From an uncultured Acetobacteraceae bacterium (GTDB lineage Bacteria; Pseudomonadota; Alphaproteobacteria; Acetobacterales; Acetobacteraceae): a stretch of DNA of 64,000 nt. Numbering within the stretch: the first letter of the stretch is position 1; every line of letters starts with the position of its first letter. Under the pieces are notes generated by a model. That model did not search any database, was not told where the DNA came from, and saw nothing but the letters and a program-made list of their open reading frames with translations. Shown here in pieces: positions 56,025 to 64,000 of this stretch. The stretch spans positions 1 to 64,000 of the forward strand of contig CAMKWS010000002.1 of the NCBI GenBank assembly GCA_946476985.1. Reading direction: 5' to 3'. A program made the position numbers and the translations under genes.

Positions 56025-57174
56025 TCTGTACTCTCGCCCATTGATTAATCACATCCAAAACACGGCCTATTGCCTCATCAGATAAATCTGCATGAATTGG
56101 CAATGCCAAAACTTTCTCTCCTAACCCCTCCGATACAGGCAAAGACACACCATCATGCTGCTCTCTATAAGCAGGCTGCCAATGAAGTGGTTTAGGATAA
56201 TAAATAGCCGTTGCGATATCTGCCTCTTTTAGATGCAGCTGCAAACTCTCCCTCAATTCACCTGTCGGGAGCGTCACACAATATACGGCCCAAGCACTTT
56301 CACTCTCCGCCACACGCATAGGCTTACGCACTAGAGCGGGAAGCCCCGCATCATACGCACAAGCAACCTCTTCTCTACGGCGCAGCTCATCCTCAAAAAT
56401 ATCAAGCTTACTCAGCAATACTGCAGCCTGTAAGCTATCTAAGCGTGCATTAAGGCCAATACGTTGCACATCATATCGCTGCTCTCCTTCCCCATGGCTC
56501 CGTAAAGAGCGATAAAGAGCAGCTTTCTCGGAATCATCCGTCAAAATAGCGCCGCCATCACCATACCCGCCTAACGGTTTAGAGGGGAAAAAGGACAGCG
56601 TTGTTGCTAGGGCTTCCCCCCCTAATTTACGTCCCTGGTAAGACGCCCCAAAGGACTGAGCGCAATCAGCCACCAGCACCAAAGCTTCACGCTCAGCGAA
56701 ACTTCTTAGCTCCTGCCATGGTGCAGGCTGGCCGAATAAATCTACCCCGATGATCGCACGAGGTCGTAATATCCCCGCACGCCGCACATCATCTAACCGG
56801 CATGCTAAAGACGATAAACTGATTTGAAATGTATCAGGGTCAACATCTACGAAAACAGGCGTACCACCCAAGAGCAATACAATCTCTGCCGTTGCGGTAT
56901 AGGTAAACGCAGGCAGGAATACCGCATCACCAGAGCCGATGCCCTCTCCCATCATGACCGCCAAAAGAGCATCCGTTCCAGAAGAGACACCTACAGCATG
57001 GCGCACCCCTCCATAAGCTGCTAGCTTCTCCTCCAACTCCTGAAGCTCGGGCCCCATAACAAAGCGGCAATGCTCAAAAACACGCTCAACCCTCTGTCGT
57101 AGCCCTGAGCCAAGACGCTTCTGCTGAGCCTGTAGGTCTAAAAAAGCGATAGGCGGTTTAACAGCCCCAACCAA
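56011..57174 (-). CDS. DegT/DnrJ/EryC1/StrS-family PLP aminotransferase
   Basis: 387 aa. Sugar-aminotransferase family. The PLP lysine is K199 in FFPSKPLGGYGDGGA, with D170 and Q173 in ADCAQSFGA contacting the cofactor, and SSGTDAL (64-70) at the phosphate site. The likely substrate is a nucleotide-linked keto-sugar, as in the family, but no sugar-nucleotide gene is nearby. The start is TTG at 57174, just after the MarR stop, with GCAGG upstream; the choice is uncertain. Middle gene of a three-gene operon. Confidence 0.85.
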   Translation of the reverse strand: MVGAVKPPIAFLDLQAQQKRLGSGLRQRVERVFEHCRFVMGPELQELEEKLAAYGGVRHAVGVSSGTDALLAVMMGEGIGSGDAVFLPAFTYTATAEIVLLLGGTPVFVDVDPDTFQISLSSLACRLDDVRRAGILRPRAIIGVDLFGQPAPWQELRSFAEREALVLVADCAQSFGASYQGRKLGGEALATTLSFFPSKPLGGYGDGGAILTDDSEKAALYRSLRSHGEGEQRYDVQRIGLNARLDSLQAAVLLSKLDIFEDELRRREEVACAYDAGLPALVRKPMRVAESESAWAVYCVTLPTGELRESLQLHLKEADIATAIYYPKPLHWQPAYREQHDGVSLPVSEGLGEKVLALPIHADLSDEAIGRVLDVINQWARVQNEPQ

Positions 57175-57177
57175 AGC

Positions 57178-57582
57178 TCAGCCTGCCCGGCGCGCTTGGA
57201 ATGAAGCCACAGGCACTTTAACGGACTTATTCACCACTACGACATCATCTCCGCAGGCTTCATCCATCACATAGCGCAACTCACGCAGGTACGCAGACCC
57301 TTTTAAGGTCCTCTGTACAAGGATGGAACGGCGATCCAAAGGGTCCACCTTTCGGCGAGCTAAATCAAGCTCACTCAAACGGTCCAAAGCACGTGTAATG
57401 GCAGGCTTAGAGACATTCAAAGACTGCGCCAAACCACGCACGGTATGCGCGCCTTCTTCAAGGTAACAACTCAAAAACACAGCCAACTGACGAGCTGAGA
57501 GATCAGCACCCTCACCACGCACTGTCGCCACGATTGTATCCCGCAATAGCTGAAGCATGCGGCTATCTCCGTTACGACTCAT
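57178..57582 (-). CDS. MarR-type winged-helix regulator
   Basis: 134 aa. The helix-turn-helix lies in VRGLAQSLNVSKPAITRALDRLSELDLARR (about 48-77), followed by a wing segment DPLDRRSILVQRT. C-terminal tail is basic. As the first gene of the operon it probably controls itself and the DegT gene. The ligand is unknown. The 200-base gap upstream shows no terminator of its own but the end of pepA holds one. Confidence 0.85.
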   Translation of the reverse strand: MSRNGDSRMLQLLRDTIVATVRGEGADLSARQLAVFLSCYLEEGAHTVRGLAQSLNVSKPAITRALDRLSELDLARRKVDPLDRRSILVQRTLKGSAYLRELRYVMDEACGDDVVVVNKSVKVPVASFQARRAG

Positions 57583-57784
57583 TGAAGAGAACTCCTTAGC
57601 TCCTAATCACTCAACTCATCTGCTACTTTGCCCTGTGCTGATCCAACGGACAAAGCCGCATAGCAGCATTCATATGAGTCTTGTGTACATTTCTCGGTAT
57701 TTTGTGACGATTTTGAATCGAAATTACAAGCCTGCTTATTGCAGGGCTGCCATACCTTATCATGCTAACCCTGCAACCGTGCCA

Positions 57785-59230
57785 TTAACACGCCTTATTA
57801 AAAAGCTTCCATGAAGCTTTATGCTCGGCAAATGCTTCAAAAAGAGCTCTTAAAGCCAGGACTTCTCCCCCCATCGGACGCCCTGGCCTTGCTGTATCAT
57901 TCCATGCGTAGCTATCCACATGAGCCCATTTTTGGCCTTGTGGAACAAAACGCTGTAGGAACAATGCCGCTGTAATCGCTCCGGCCATAGGGCGAGAGGA
58001 AAGATTGTTACAATCAGCAATCGGGCTGTCCATCCACTCGTCATACCCAGCCCATAATGGCAAACGCCATAACGGATCATGCACTTTCTGCCCAGATTCT
58101 AACAAATGCTGCGCTAACGGGTCATCATTACTAAACAAAGCAGGCAAATCTGGCCCTAGCGCCACGCGCGCAGCACCAGTTAATGTCGCTGCATTCAGCA
58201 AAATATCCGGCTGACTTTCAGCGGCATCTGTCAACAAATCTGCAAGGACGAGACGTCCCTCAGCATCTGTATTGCCAACCTCAACACGCAAACCTTTGCG
58301 GGTATTCAACACATCTCCAGGGCGCATTGCATGACCAGATACGCTATTTTCGACACACCCAAGGCGAATCTCAAGCGCAACATCGCTTTGAGCGTCAATC
58401 AATGCACAAGCTAACGCCAGCATGAGCGTTGCCCCGCCCATATCCTTTTTCATTTTTACCATGGAAGCGCCAGGCTTGATGTCATACCCGCCTGTGTCAA
58501 AGCACACCCCTTTCCCCACAAGGGATAAACGAGGCGCTCCTTCACGTTTTTCCCAGCGACCAATCACCACAACAGGCGCACGGTCAGACCCAGAACCAAC
58601 AGCATTGAGGCAAGGATAGCCTTCTTCCAAGGCTTTACCTTGCACAAGCTCTACCGATGCTCCACGCTCTGTCAGAAGCGAACGTGCAGCCTCAGCAAGC
58701 TCTGCAGGGCCCATAAGGTTCGCAGGGGTATTGATAAGATCACGTCCTATCCATGCAGCTTTAGCTAAAATGCGTGCTTTCTCTGCGCTCTCAGGCGCAA
58801 TGCACAGCTTAGCCCCTTTGGCATTTCCTTCGGCCTCAGCAGCTAAACTATAGTGATAAGCCCCAAGGCAAAAGCCAAGCACCAACTCATCCATGCGGGC
58901 TTCATTAGTTTCTGTAGCGTCATCCTCTTCATGGGTACTCACAAATTCTGGGGCCCAGCTACCTTCCTCCAAAAATGAAGGTAGCGCACCATACATCATG
59001 GGGCCTTTATCATCCCCAAAACAAAATACAGCGCCAGCAACTCCCCCGTCTGCAGGTAAGAATGTGAAATCTCCTACCTCCCCCTTAAAGCCCTGCCGCC
59101 GCAAAAAAGCCGTTTGCTCTCCCAATAATCGTGATAGCGCGGCTTGATTGCCTGCATGAACAAGATAAAGCGGCAAACACGCCGTATCTTCACCCAGAGC
59201 ACATAATGGCAAAACTGGAGCATGAGCCAT
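57785..59230 (-). CDS. Leucyl aminopeptidase, M17 family
   Basis: 481 aa from the chosen ATG, with AAAGG upstream; the open frame extends 26 codons to 59308. It removes N-terminal residues from peptides using two metal ions. The catalytic domain has GVCFDTGGYDIKP, KMKKDMGGAT and VGNTDAEGRLVLADLL, all M17 landmarks. The first 150 residues are the variable N-terminal domain. A short-stem hairpin is embedded in its last codons. Divergent from the helicase gene. Confidence 0.93.
   Translation of the reverse strand: MAHAPVLPLCALGEDTACLPLYLVHAGNQAALSRLLGEQTAFLRRQGFKGEVGDFTFLPADGGVAGAVFCFGDDKGPMMYGALPSFLEEGSWAPEFVSTHEEDDATETNEARMDELVLGFCLGAYHYSLAAEAEGNAKGAKLCIAPESAEKARILAKAAWIGRDLINTPANLMGPAELAEAARSLLTERGASVELVQGKALEEGYPCLNAVGSGSDRAPVVVIGRWEKREGAPRLSLVGKGVCFDTGGYDIKPGASMVKMKKDMGGATLMLALACALIDAQSDVALEIRLGCVENSVSGHAMRPGDVLNTRKGLRVEVGNTDAEGRLVLADLLTDAAESQPDILLNAATLTGAARVALGPDLPALFSNDDPLAQHLLESGQKVHDPLWRLPLWAGYDEWMDSPIADCNNLSSRPMAGAITAALFLQRFVPQGQKWAHVDSYAWNDTARPGRPMGGEVLALRALFEAFAEHKASWKLFNKAC
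57799..57821 (-). terminator. Hairpin with T-run inside the last codons of the aminopeptidase gene
   Basis: On the minus strand AAAGCTT and AAGCTTT form a short A/T-rich stem followed by TTTTTAAT. It overlaps the codons for the C-terminal residues. The stem is weak in G+C, so function is uncertain. Confidence 0.35.
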
Positions 59231-59325
59231 AAACACACCTTTCCAACCGACAGAAATATCTTCCATATACATATTCACGATAGAACAGCTTGCTTTTATC
59301 GCACACAAACAAGATCATTCTACCC

Positions 59326-61929
59326 ATGACGAGACATTCTCCCTCTTTTTCACACGCAGCAACACAACCGCCTGGGCAAATACATGCTGTATTAGGGCCA
59401 ACAAATACAGGTAAGACCCATTATGCCCTCACCCGTATGATGGCACATCAAAGCGGTATTATTGGCTTTCCTCTCCGTCTCCTTGCGCGTGAAAATTACG
59501 AGCACCTCGTTAAGCTAAAGGGGGAGAAACACGTAGCTCTCCTCACGGGGGAAGAAAAGATCATCCCTCCCAAAGCACGTTGGTTCTCCTGCACGGTAGA
59601 GGCAATGCCTCTAGACCGCAAAGTAGATTTTATCGGCGTTGATGAAATTCAACTAGCAGCCGACCCTGACCGTGGGCATATCTTCACCAATAGGCTCCTA
59701 CATGCCCGAGGAAAGGAAGAAACACTCTTCCTCGGAGCTGAGACCATTCGTAAACTCATCAAACAGCTTATCCCCAGCATTACGATTGAAACGAGAGAGC
59801 GCCTCTCCCAGCTCAGCAACATTGGCCCGGTGAATCTCACCCGGCTACCACCACGCTCAGCCATTGTGGCCTTTTCTGCGGCAGAAGTTTACGCCATTGC
59901 CGAAGCTATCCGACAAAAACGGGGTGGATGTGCCATTATTATGGGCCGCCTCAGCCCACGCACACGCAACGCCCAAGTCGCCCTCTATCAAAACCGAGAC
60001 GTCGATTATCTCGTTGCAACAGATGCCATAGGCATGGGGCTCAATATGGATGTGGACCATGTTGCCCTCGCCGCCCTACATAAATTTGATGGGCTCAATT
60101 CCCGCCCACTCACCCCACAAGAAGTCGCTCAAATTACAGGACGTGCCGGGCGAGGTATGCGAGATGGTACATTTGGCACCACCGCCTCCTGCACACCTAT
60201 GAGCCAAGAGCTCATTAAAGCAGTAGAGGACCACCATTTTGAACCCATACGAGCTGTTTATTGGCGGCAAGCATCGTTAGACTACAGCTCGCCAGACGCT
60301 CTCCTTCAAAGCCTCATGCGCAAGCCTCCCAGCCCTGGACTTGTCATTGGCCGCACCGCCTCCGATCTTGATATCCTCACAACTCTCATACGGATGGAGG
60401 ATATTCGCCACGCTGCACGGGGCCATAAAGCAACTGCTATGTTGTGGGAAGTTTGCCAAATACCAGATTTCCGCAAGTTGGATGATGGCAGCCACGCCCG
60501 GCTTTGCGCACGGCTATATCTTGAACTTCTTAAGCATGGTCGTCTCCCATCTTCTTGGATAGACGGCCAACTCCAAGGGCTCGACCGTCCTGAAGGTGAT
60601 ATTGATACCCTAATGCACCGCCTCTCCGGCGTTCGTGTATGCGCCTATGTCGCGGCACGTACAGGCTGGATGAACAATAGCCGCCATTGGCAAGAACGCT
60701 GCCGTGAGGTTGAAGACCGCCTCTCTGATACTCTCCATGATCGTTTAAAAGAACGCTTCGTCAATAAACGTGCCGCAGCACTCCTACGCCGCCACGAACC
60801 CGGGGAGAATGCACAGACCCTTTATGCTGTTACCCCCCAGAACCGTATCATTGTAGAAGGCCATGATATTGGCCGCATTACAGGCTTCTCCATGGAAGTC
60901 GACAGCCCCATTGACCATCAAGAAGGTGATCTCCTCCTCCGTGCGGGTAAGCGTGCGCTTCGCCAAGCTATGCCAAGCCGGATACGCCATTTCCTCACTC
61001 AGCAATATACGGACCTCACCCTCACTCCCCAGCGACACATTATCTGGGAAGATGCGCCCATTGCTATCCTCACAAAAGGCGAGGATTTTTTTCATCCCAC
61101 CCTCCAACTTCTCCCAGGAGAATATCAGGATACGCACCAAAGCCGGCAGGTTCAGACCCATCTACAGCATCTGCTTTCAACGCAGATCAACACTATATTG
61201 GCACCACTTTTTAAAGCGGAAACCCAATGTGCCGAAACACCTGCCTTACGCGGTATCTATTATCGGCTTGTCAAAGATGGCGGCACAACACCAACACTCC
61301 CAGAAGATAAACGCCTCTCCCGCCATGAGCGACAGCGCCTGCGCCGTATAGGGCTACATGTCGGCCATCGCCATATCTACTGCCCACTGCTGTTACGCCC
61401 AGCCATTATGCCTCTTATGACATTGCTTCATAATATCTGGCATGACCAGCAACAAACACCTCCCGCCGCAGGGCGCATATGCCTCTCCTCAGCGGAGCAT
61501 GAAGCCCCTCCCGGATGGGAGACCGTTGGGCCAGTGCATATTCGGCTGGATATGTTTGAAGCCTTTCTTACCCATCTCAGGCCACACCCCAAAGCGCCCA
61601 AACGCAACTATGCGGCCTCACCCAAATTAGCATCGTCTTTGGGAATAAAGCCTGCACTCCTACCGGCTATTCTCAAGGCATTAAGAGTTCCTCACCATCC
61701 AGCGCAAGCTCTCCATGCGAAACATTACGGCCCTGCCGCACCTCTTATGCTGCTGATAAGAGGCTCCAAAACGCCACATAATAAGCTGAAGCCTCATCAG
61801 GGTAAGGCACTCAAGCGCACTGGCAAAAAGCCACACACACACCGTCAGGCTCGATTACAAAAAGCTCATTTAAATTCACCCTTTGCAGCATTAGCTCAAT
61901 GGGGCAGTTCTTATTCTAGATCTTCTTAA
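59326..61929 (+). CDS. Suv3-like SF2 helicase
   Basis: About 867 aa. Superfamily 2 helicase like mitochondrial Suv3. Walker A GPTNTGKTHYA near residue 25, VDEIQLA (DExQ) near 105, ATDAIGMGLNMD and QITGRAGRGMRDG motifs V and VI near 235-290. The C-terminal 300 residues are basic with many His and Lys. Alphaproteobacterial members commonly precede an S4-domain protein and a ferredoxin gene, as here. RNA unwinding is inferred from Suv3. TTG at 59290 opens the frame, but the ATG at 59326 seems better. No clear Shine-Dalgarno sequence is seen. Confidence 0.88.
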   Translation: MTRHSPSFSHAATQPPGQIHAVLGPTNTGKTHYALTRMMAHQSGIIGFPLRLLARENYEHLVKLKGEKHVALLTGEEKIIPPKARWFSCTVEAMPLDRKVDFIGVDEIQLAADPDRGHIFTNRLLHARGKEETLFLGAETIRKLIKQLIPSITIETRERLSQLSNIGPVNLTRLPPRSAIVAFSAAEVYAIAEAIRQKRGGCAIIMGRLSPRTRNAQVALYQNRDVDYLVATDAIGMGLNMDVDHVALAALHKFDGLNSRPLTPQEVAQITGRAGRGMRDGTFGTTASCTPMSQELIKAVEDHHFEPIRAVYWRQASLDYSSPDALLQSLMRKPPSPGLVIGRTASDLDILTTLIRMEDIRHAARGHKATAMLWEVCQIPDFRKLDDGSHARLCARLYLELLKHGRLPSSWIDGQLQGLDRPEGDIDTLMHRLSGVRVCAYVAARTGWMNNSRHWQERCREVEDRLSDTLHDRLKERFVNKRAAALLRRHEPGENAQTLYAVTPQNRIIVEGHDIGRITGFSMEVDSPIDHQEGDLLLRAGKRALRQAMPSRIRHFLTQQYTDLTLTPQRHIIWEDAPIAILTKGEDFFHPTLQLLPGEYQDTHQSRQVQTHLQHLLSTQINTILAPLFKAETQCAETPALRGIYYRLVKDGGTTPTLPEDKRLSRHERQRLRRIGLHVGHRHIYCPLLLRPAIMPLMTLLHNIWHDQQQTPPAAGRICLSSAEHEAPPGWETVGPVHIRLDMFEAFLTHLRPHPKAPKRNYAASPKLASSLGIKPALLPAILKALRVPHHPAQALHAKHYGPAAPLMLLIRGSKTPHNKLKPHQGKALKRTGKKPHTHRQARLQKAHLNSPFAALAQWGSSYSRSS

Positions 61930-61944
61930 AGAGATCTATTATTC

Positions 61945-62235
61945 ATGACGACACAAGGAACACAGCGTCTTGATTTGTGGCTTTATTATGCAAGACTCGC
62001 AAAGAGCCGTAATTTATGTGCAAATTTTATTCGTACAGGCGCCATCCGCTTAAATGGACAACGCATTCATAAAGCACATGCACACCTCCATATCGGCGAT
62101 ATCCTAAGCTTTGCCTCACCTCATCGCGATGGAACCATCTGTATTTGGAGGGTAAAACAACTCGGGAAACGCCGTGGTCCAGCAGCTGAGGCACGCCTTC
62201 TTTACGAAATAATAGACGAAAAGACGGGGCCCTAG
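61945..62235 (+). CDS. S4-domain RNA-binding protein (Hsp15-like)
   Basis: 96 aa. It begins QRLDLWLYYARLAKSRNLC, the S4 alpha-L start, and continues with IRTGAIRLNGQRIHKAHAHLHIGDILSF, the RNA-contacting loop. Hsp15 relatives recycle free 50S subunits carrying nascent chains. It follows the helicase gene by 15 bases and lies 106 bases before the ferredoxin gene. Confidence 0.9.
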   Translation: MTTQGTQRLDLWLYYARLAKSRNLCANFIRTGAIRLNGQRIHKAHAHLHIGDILSFASPHRDGTICIWRVKQLGKRRGPAAEARLLYEIIDEKTGP

Positions 62236-62341
62236 GCGACAATAGACTTGCAACACCCCCCCTATTTTCGGCATATCAGTGCTGGAATCTTTGATATAGG
62301 CCGTTTGGCTGGCCTACAACACCAAACCGGAGACGGCAATA

Positions 62342-62674
62342 ATGGCCTATGTGGTCACAGAAAACTGCGTTCGCTGTAAATTCATGGATTGTGTGGAAGT
62401 CTGCCCTGTCGACTGCTTCTACGCTGGTGAAAACTTCCTCGTCATTAATCCTGACGAATGCATTGATTGCGGCGTATGCGAACCAGAATGCCCCGCAGAA
62501 GCTATTTTCCCTGATAGTGACGCTCGCGCAGCAGATTGGATGGAGATCAACTCCAAATTCTCAGCTATCTGGCCGAACATGAGCCAGAAAGGCACCCCAC
62601 CAGCAGACCGCGAAGAGTGGAACGGCAAAGAAGGTAAGCGCGAGATGCTCTCTGAAGAGCCTCATAAGGACTAA
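62342..62674 (+). CDS. fdxA: 7Fe ferredoxin (3Fe-4S/4Fe-4S)
   Basis: 110 aa. Cysteine pattern: C9, C17 and C50 suit a 3Fe-4S cluster, and C21, C40, C43 and C46 a 4Fe-4S cluster. Extra C12 and C25 are present. The tail after residue 60 ([19 protein letters not shown]) is typical of alphaproteobacterial FdxA. GGAG lies nine bases before ATG. In many relatives carD follows; here a terminator and the cyo operon follow. Confidence 0.95.
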   Translation: MAYVVTENCVRCKFMDCVEVCPVDCFYAGENFLVINPDECIDCGVCEPECPAEAIFPDSDARAADWMEINSKFSAIWPNMSQKGTPPADREEWNGKEGKREMLSEEPHKD

Positions 62675-62756
62675 TCTCGCTTCTCTTCTCTACCGGTCGC
62701 ATGCAGGTAAAGCCCTTCGTCGCTTCCATCCTCATCACCCGGTGGCTATAGATTGT

Positions 62757-62794
62757 AAAAACCCCGTCTGGCGAGTGTCAGACGGGGTTTTTTA
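62757..62794. terminator. Terminator of the ferredoxin gene
   Basis: AAAACCCCGTCTG pairs perfectly with CAGACGGGGTTTT around eight bases. A and T runs on both sides; bidirectional use is possible. Confidence 0.93.
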
Positions 62795-62879
62795 ATATCT
62801 TCCCATTAGCCTACCCCCCTTCCTTCAGCTGTTGTCGTTTCGCCTGCTCCTGCCAACTCCACAGCCTCTTCGGCAGGCA

Positions 62880-62913
62880 TAAAAAAAGCCGGTGAGGAAC
62901 ACCCCACCGGCTT
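62880..62913 (-). terminator. Terminator of the cyo operon
   Basis: On the minus strand AAGCCGGTG pairs with CACCGGCTT with inner G-C pairs, then seven T. It lies about 27 bases after the cyoD stop. Confidence 0.9.
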
Positions 62914-62939
62914 CTTCATTCACATGAATATCCTATCTC

Positions 62940-63278
62940 TTAGCGAGACATCATATTCATCTGCGCATCCCATAGAACGAACAGGTAGCCAGCAATCAAA
63001 ATGAGAACCATTGCTACTGTTACGAGGAATACAAACAGGTCCATACGCTTCTTAGCTGTAGCTGTACCCATATGCAGGAAGAAAACCAGGTGAACAATCA
63101 CCTGCACCACTGCAAGAACAGCAAGAACAGCAATCGTCGTCCAGTAGGAGAAAGCCTTGCTCAGAACAGCAGCAAAAGAAGCCACTGTTAGAACAACAGC
63201 AAGAACGAACCCTACAACGTAGGAGCCGTAAGAGCCGTGGCTCTCACCTTCGTGCGATGTCATATGATTCTGGCTCAT
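62940..63278 (-). CDS. cyoD: Cytochrome bo3 ubiquinol oxidase subunit IV
   Basis: 112 aa from the ATG that overlaps the cyoC stop as TAATG; the frame extends 15 codons further into cyoC. Three membrane helices: about 18-40, 47-67 and 82-106. It has the YVVGFVLAVVLT and VQVIVHLVFFLHM segments typical of subunit IV, which helps assemble the haem-copper core. Confidence 0.93.
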   Translation of the reverse strand: MSQNHMTSHEGESHGSYGSYVVGFVLAVVLTVASFAAVLSKAFSYWTTIAVLAVLAVVQVIVHLVFFLHMGTATAKKRMDLFVFLVTVAMVLILIAGYLFVLWDAQMNMMSR

Positions 63279-63892
63279 TAGACAACACTCCCCAGGTAGA
63301 CGAAGGAGAAGACACAGATCCATACGATGTCAAGGAAATGCCAGAAAAGGCTCAGGCATGTCAGCTTGGTCATCATACGGCTGCCCAGCCCTTGACGCCC
63401 CAGCACCTGGAAGAACAGTACAACCATCCAAATCAGGCCAATGGTAACGTGCAGACCGTGCGTCCCCACCAATGCGAAGAAAGAAGACAAGAAGGCAGAC
63501 TTGTCTGGACCAGCACCATGAGCAACAAGCTCGGAGAACTCGCTGATCTCAAGGCACACGAAGGAGACGCCCAGGATGAACGTCAGCAGGAGCCATACAA
63601 GAACAGCCCCCTTCTTCTTGGCGTGTGCATTGATCAAAGCAAAGCCGTAAGTGATGGAAGACAGCAACAAGATAGCTGTTTCAATCTCAACATTCTTAAG
63701 ATCAAACAGCTCTTTACCTGTCGGCCCACCAGCAAACTGATGGCAAAGTGTAGCAAAGACGGCAAACAACGTGCCGAAAATGATACAATCTGTCATCAGG
63801 TACACCCAGAACCCGAACATGGTTGTCTCTGTACCATGCTGTTCGTGCTCATCGTGATGAGCAGAGGGTGCGTGATTTGCGTCATAAGACAT
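63278..63892 (-). CDS. cyoC: Cytochrome bo3 ubiquinol oxidase subunit III
   Basis: 204 aa. COX3-like, five membrane helices. MFGFWVYLMTDCIIFGTLFAVF starts the first one; GTHGLHVTIGLIWM with the conserved His and Gly, and LSLFWHFLDIVWICVFSFVYL at the end, are family landmarks. The enzyme oxidises ubiquinol and reduces O2 at the inner membrane, the main terminal oxidase of acetic acid bacteria. GGAGG lies about 12 bases ahead of ATG. Confidence 0.95.
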   Translation of the reverse strand: MSYDANHAPSAHHDEHEQHGTETTMFGFWVYLMTDCIIFGTLFAVFATLCHQFAGGPTGKELFDLKNVEIETAILLLSSITYGFALINAHAKKKGAVLVWLLLTFILGVSFVCLEISEFSELVAHGAGPDKSAFLSSFFALVGTHGLHVTIGLIWMVVLFFQVLGRQGLGSRMMTKLTCLSLFWHFLDIVWICVFSFVYLGSVV

Positions 63893-63911
63893 GATAGTTC
63901 ATCGCCTCCCT

Positions 63912-64000
63912 TTACTCAGCCGCTTTAGCTGCGGCAAGCCGCTGTGCAAAAGCTTCTTCATCAGCGCGGATTTCCTCAACTGGAACATAGAAATCCACAT
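63912..64000 (-). CDS. cyoB: Cytochrome bo3 ubiquinol oxidase subunit I, C-terminal end (partial)
   Basis: The last 28 codons, ending TAA at 63912-63914, with the tail DFYVPVEEIRADEEAFAQRL. Position directly upstream of cyoC on the same strand, 19 bases away, fits cyoB in the cyoABCD order. The charged C-terminal tail extends past the last membrane helix. Only the tail is visible, so identity rests mainly on context. Confidence 0.7.
   Translation of the reverse strand, partial: VDFYVPVEEIRADEEAFAQRLAAAKAAE

Noticed and set aside
62806-62880. 24-codon ATG frame on the minus strand between the cyo and ferredoxin terminators
   Set aside because: It begins at the last T of a terminator, has no ribosome-binding site and is composed mostly of Ala, Gly, Glu and Thr.

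Overview
The window looks like chromosomal DNA of an acetic acid bacterium (Acetobacteraceae, Alphaproteobacteria). The evidence is gene content: a hopanoid cluster (hpnA, hpnC, hpnD, hpnE, squalene-hopene cyclase, hpnG, hpnL), a cytochrome bo3 ubiquinol oxidase operon (cyo), an alphaproteobacterial-type hda-ppk-ppx cluster, a Suv3-like helicase/S4 protein/7Fe ferredoxin trio and a DUF4175-type giant membrane protein. Base composition in most genes looks close to 50% G+C; genus cannot be fixed because no rRNA is present. I see no prophage, insertion sequence or CRISPR array.

Layout. 1-3310: the tail of a possible M23 peptidase, then an AT-rich minus-strand operon of three genes (UbiA-type prenyltransferase, HAD phosphatase, GT-C membrane glycosyltransferase) with its own terminator; this is the most unusual block. 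3449-10140: DNA-repair helicases mfd and recG, divergent, then a two-domain cold-shock protein. 10242-18393: smpB, dapA, pheA, kdsB on the minus strand, divergent from hisN and serA, followed by comM and metC. 18633-23902: an EEP-family hydrolase, cardiolipin synthase, parC, recO. 23987-25985: rpsB-tsf, with a structured leader and an intergenic terminator-like hairpin. 25992-34076: hopanoid biosynthesis, six genes reading minus plus divergent hpnL. 34121-39507: tyrC, pyk, a His-rich SH3 periplasmic protein and guaA, with an unexplained segment between two terminators at 37624-37824. 39668-44484: small lipoprotein, two identical tRNA-Arg(ACG) genes, lysA and the DUF4175-type protein. 44569-49830: hda-ppk-ppx-cdh, reading minus. 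50085-55503: purM-purN, ndk (minus), an ABC-F ATPase and a PerM-like permease. 55614-57582: a MarR-DegT-membrane protein operon. 57785-62674: leucyl aminopeptidase, then helicase, S4 protein and ferredoxin. 62940-64000: the 3' half of the cyo operon.

How the genes work together. The hopanoid genes encode a route from farnesyl diphosphate to squalene (HpnC/D/E), cyclisation to hopene (Shc) and side-chain processing (HpnG, HpnA). Amino-acid genes for Lys (dapA, lysA), Phe/Tyr (pheA, tyrC), His (hisN), Ser (serA) and Met (metC) suggest prototrophy. Polyphosphate turnover (ppk, ppx) is co-directional with the replication regulator hda. Most convergent gene pairs are separated by clear bidirectional intrinsic terminators. 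Several start codons were moved from the longest reading frame on the basis of Shine-Dalgarno position, and this is stated in each entry.
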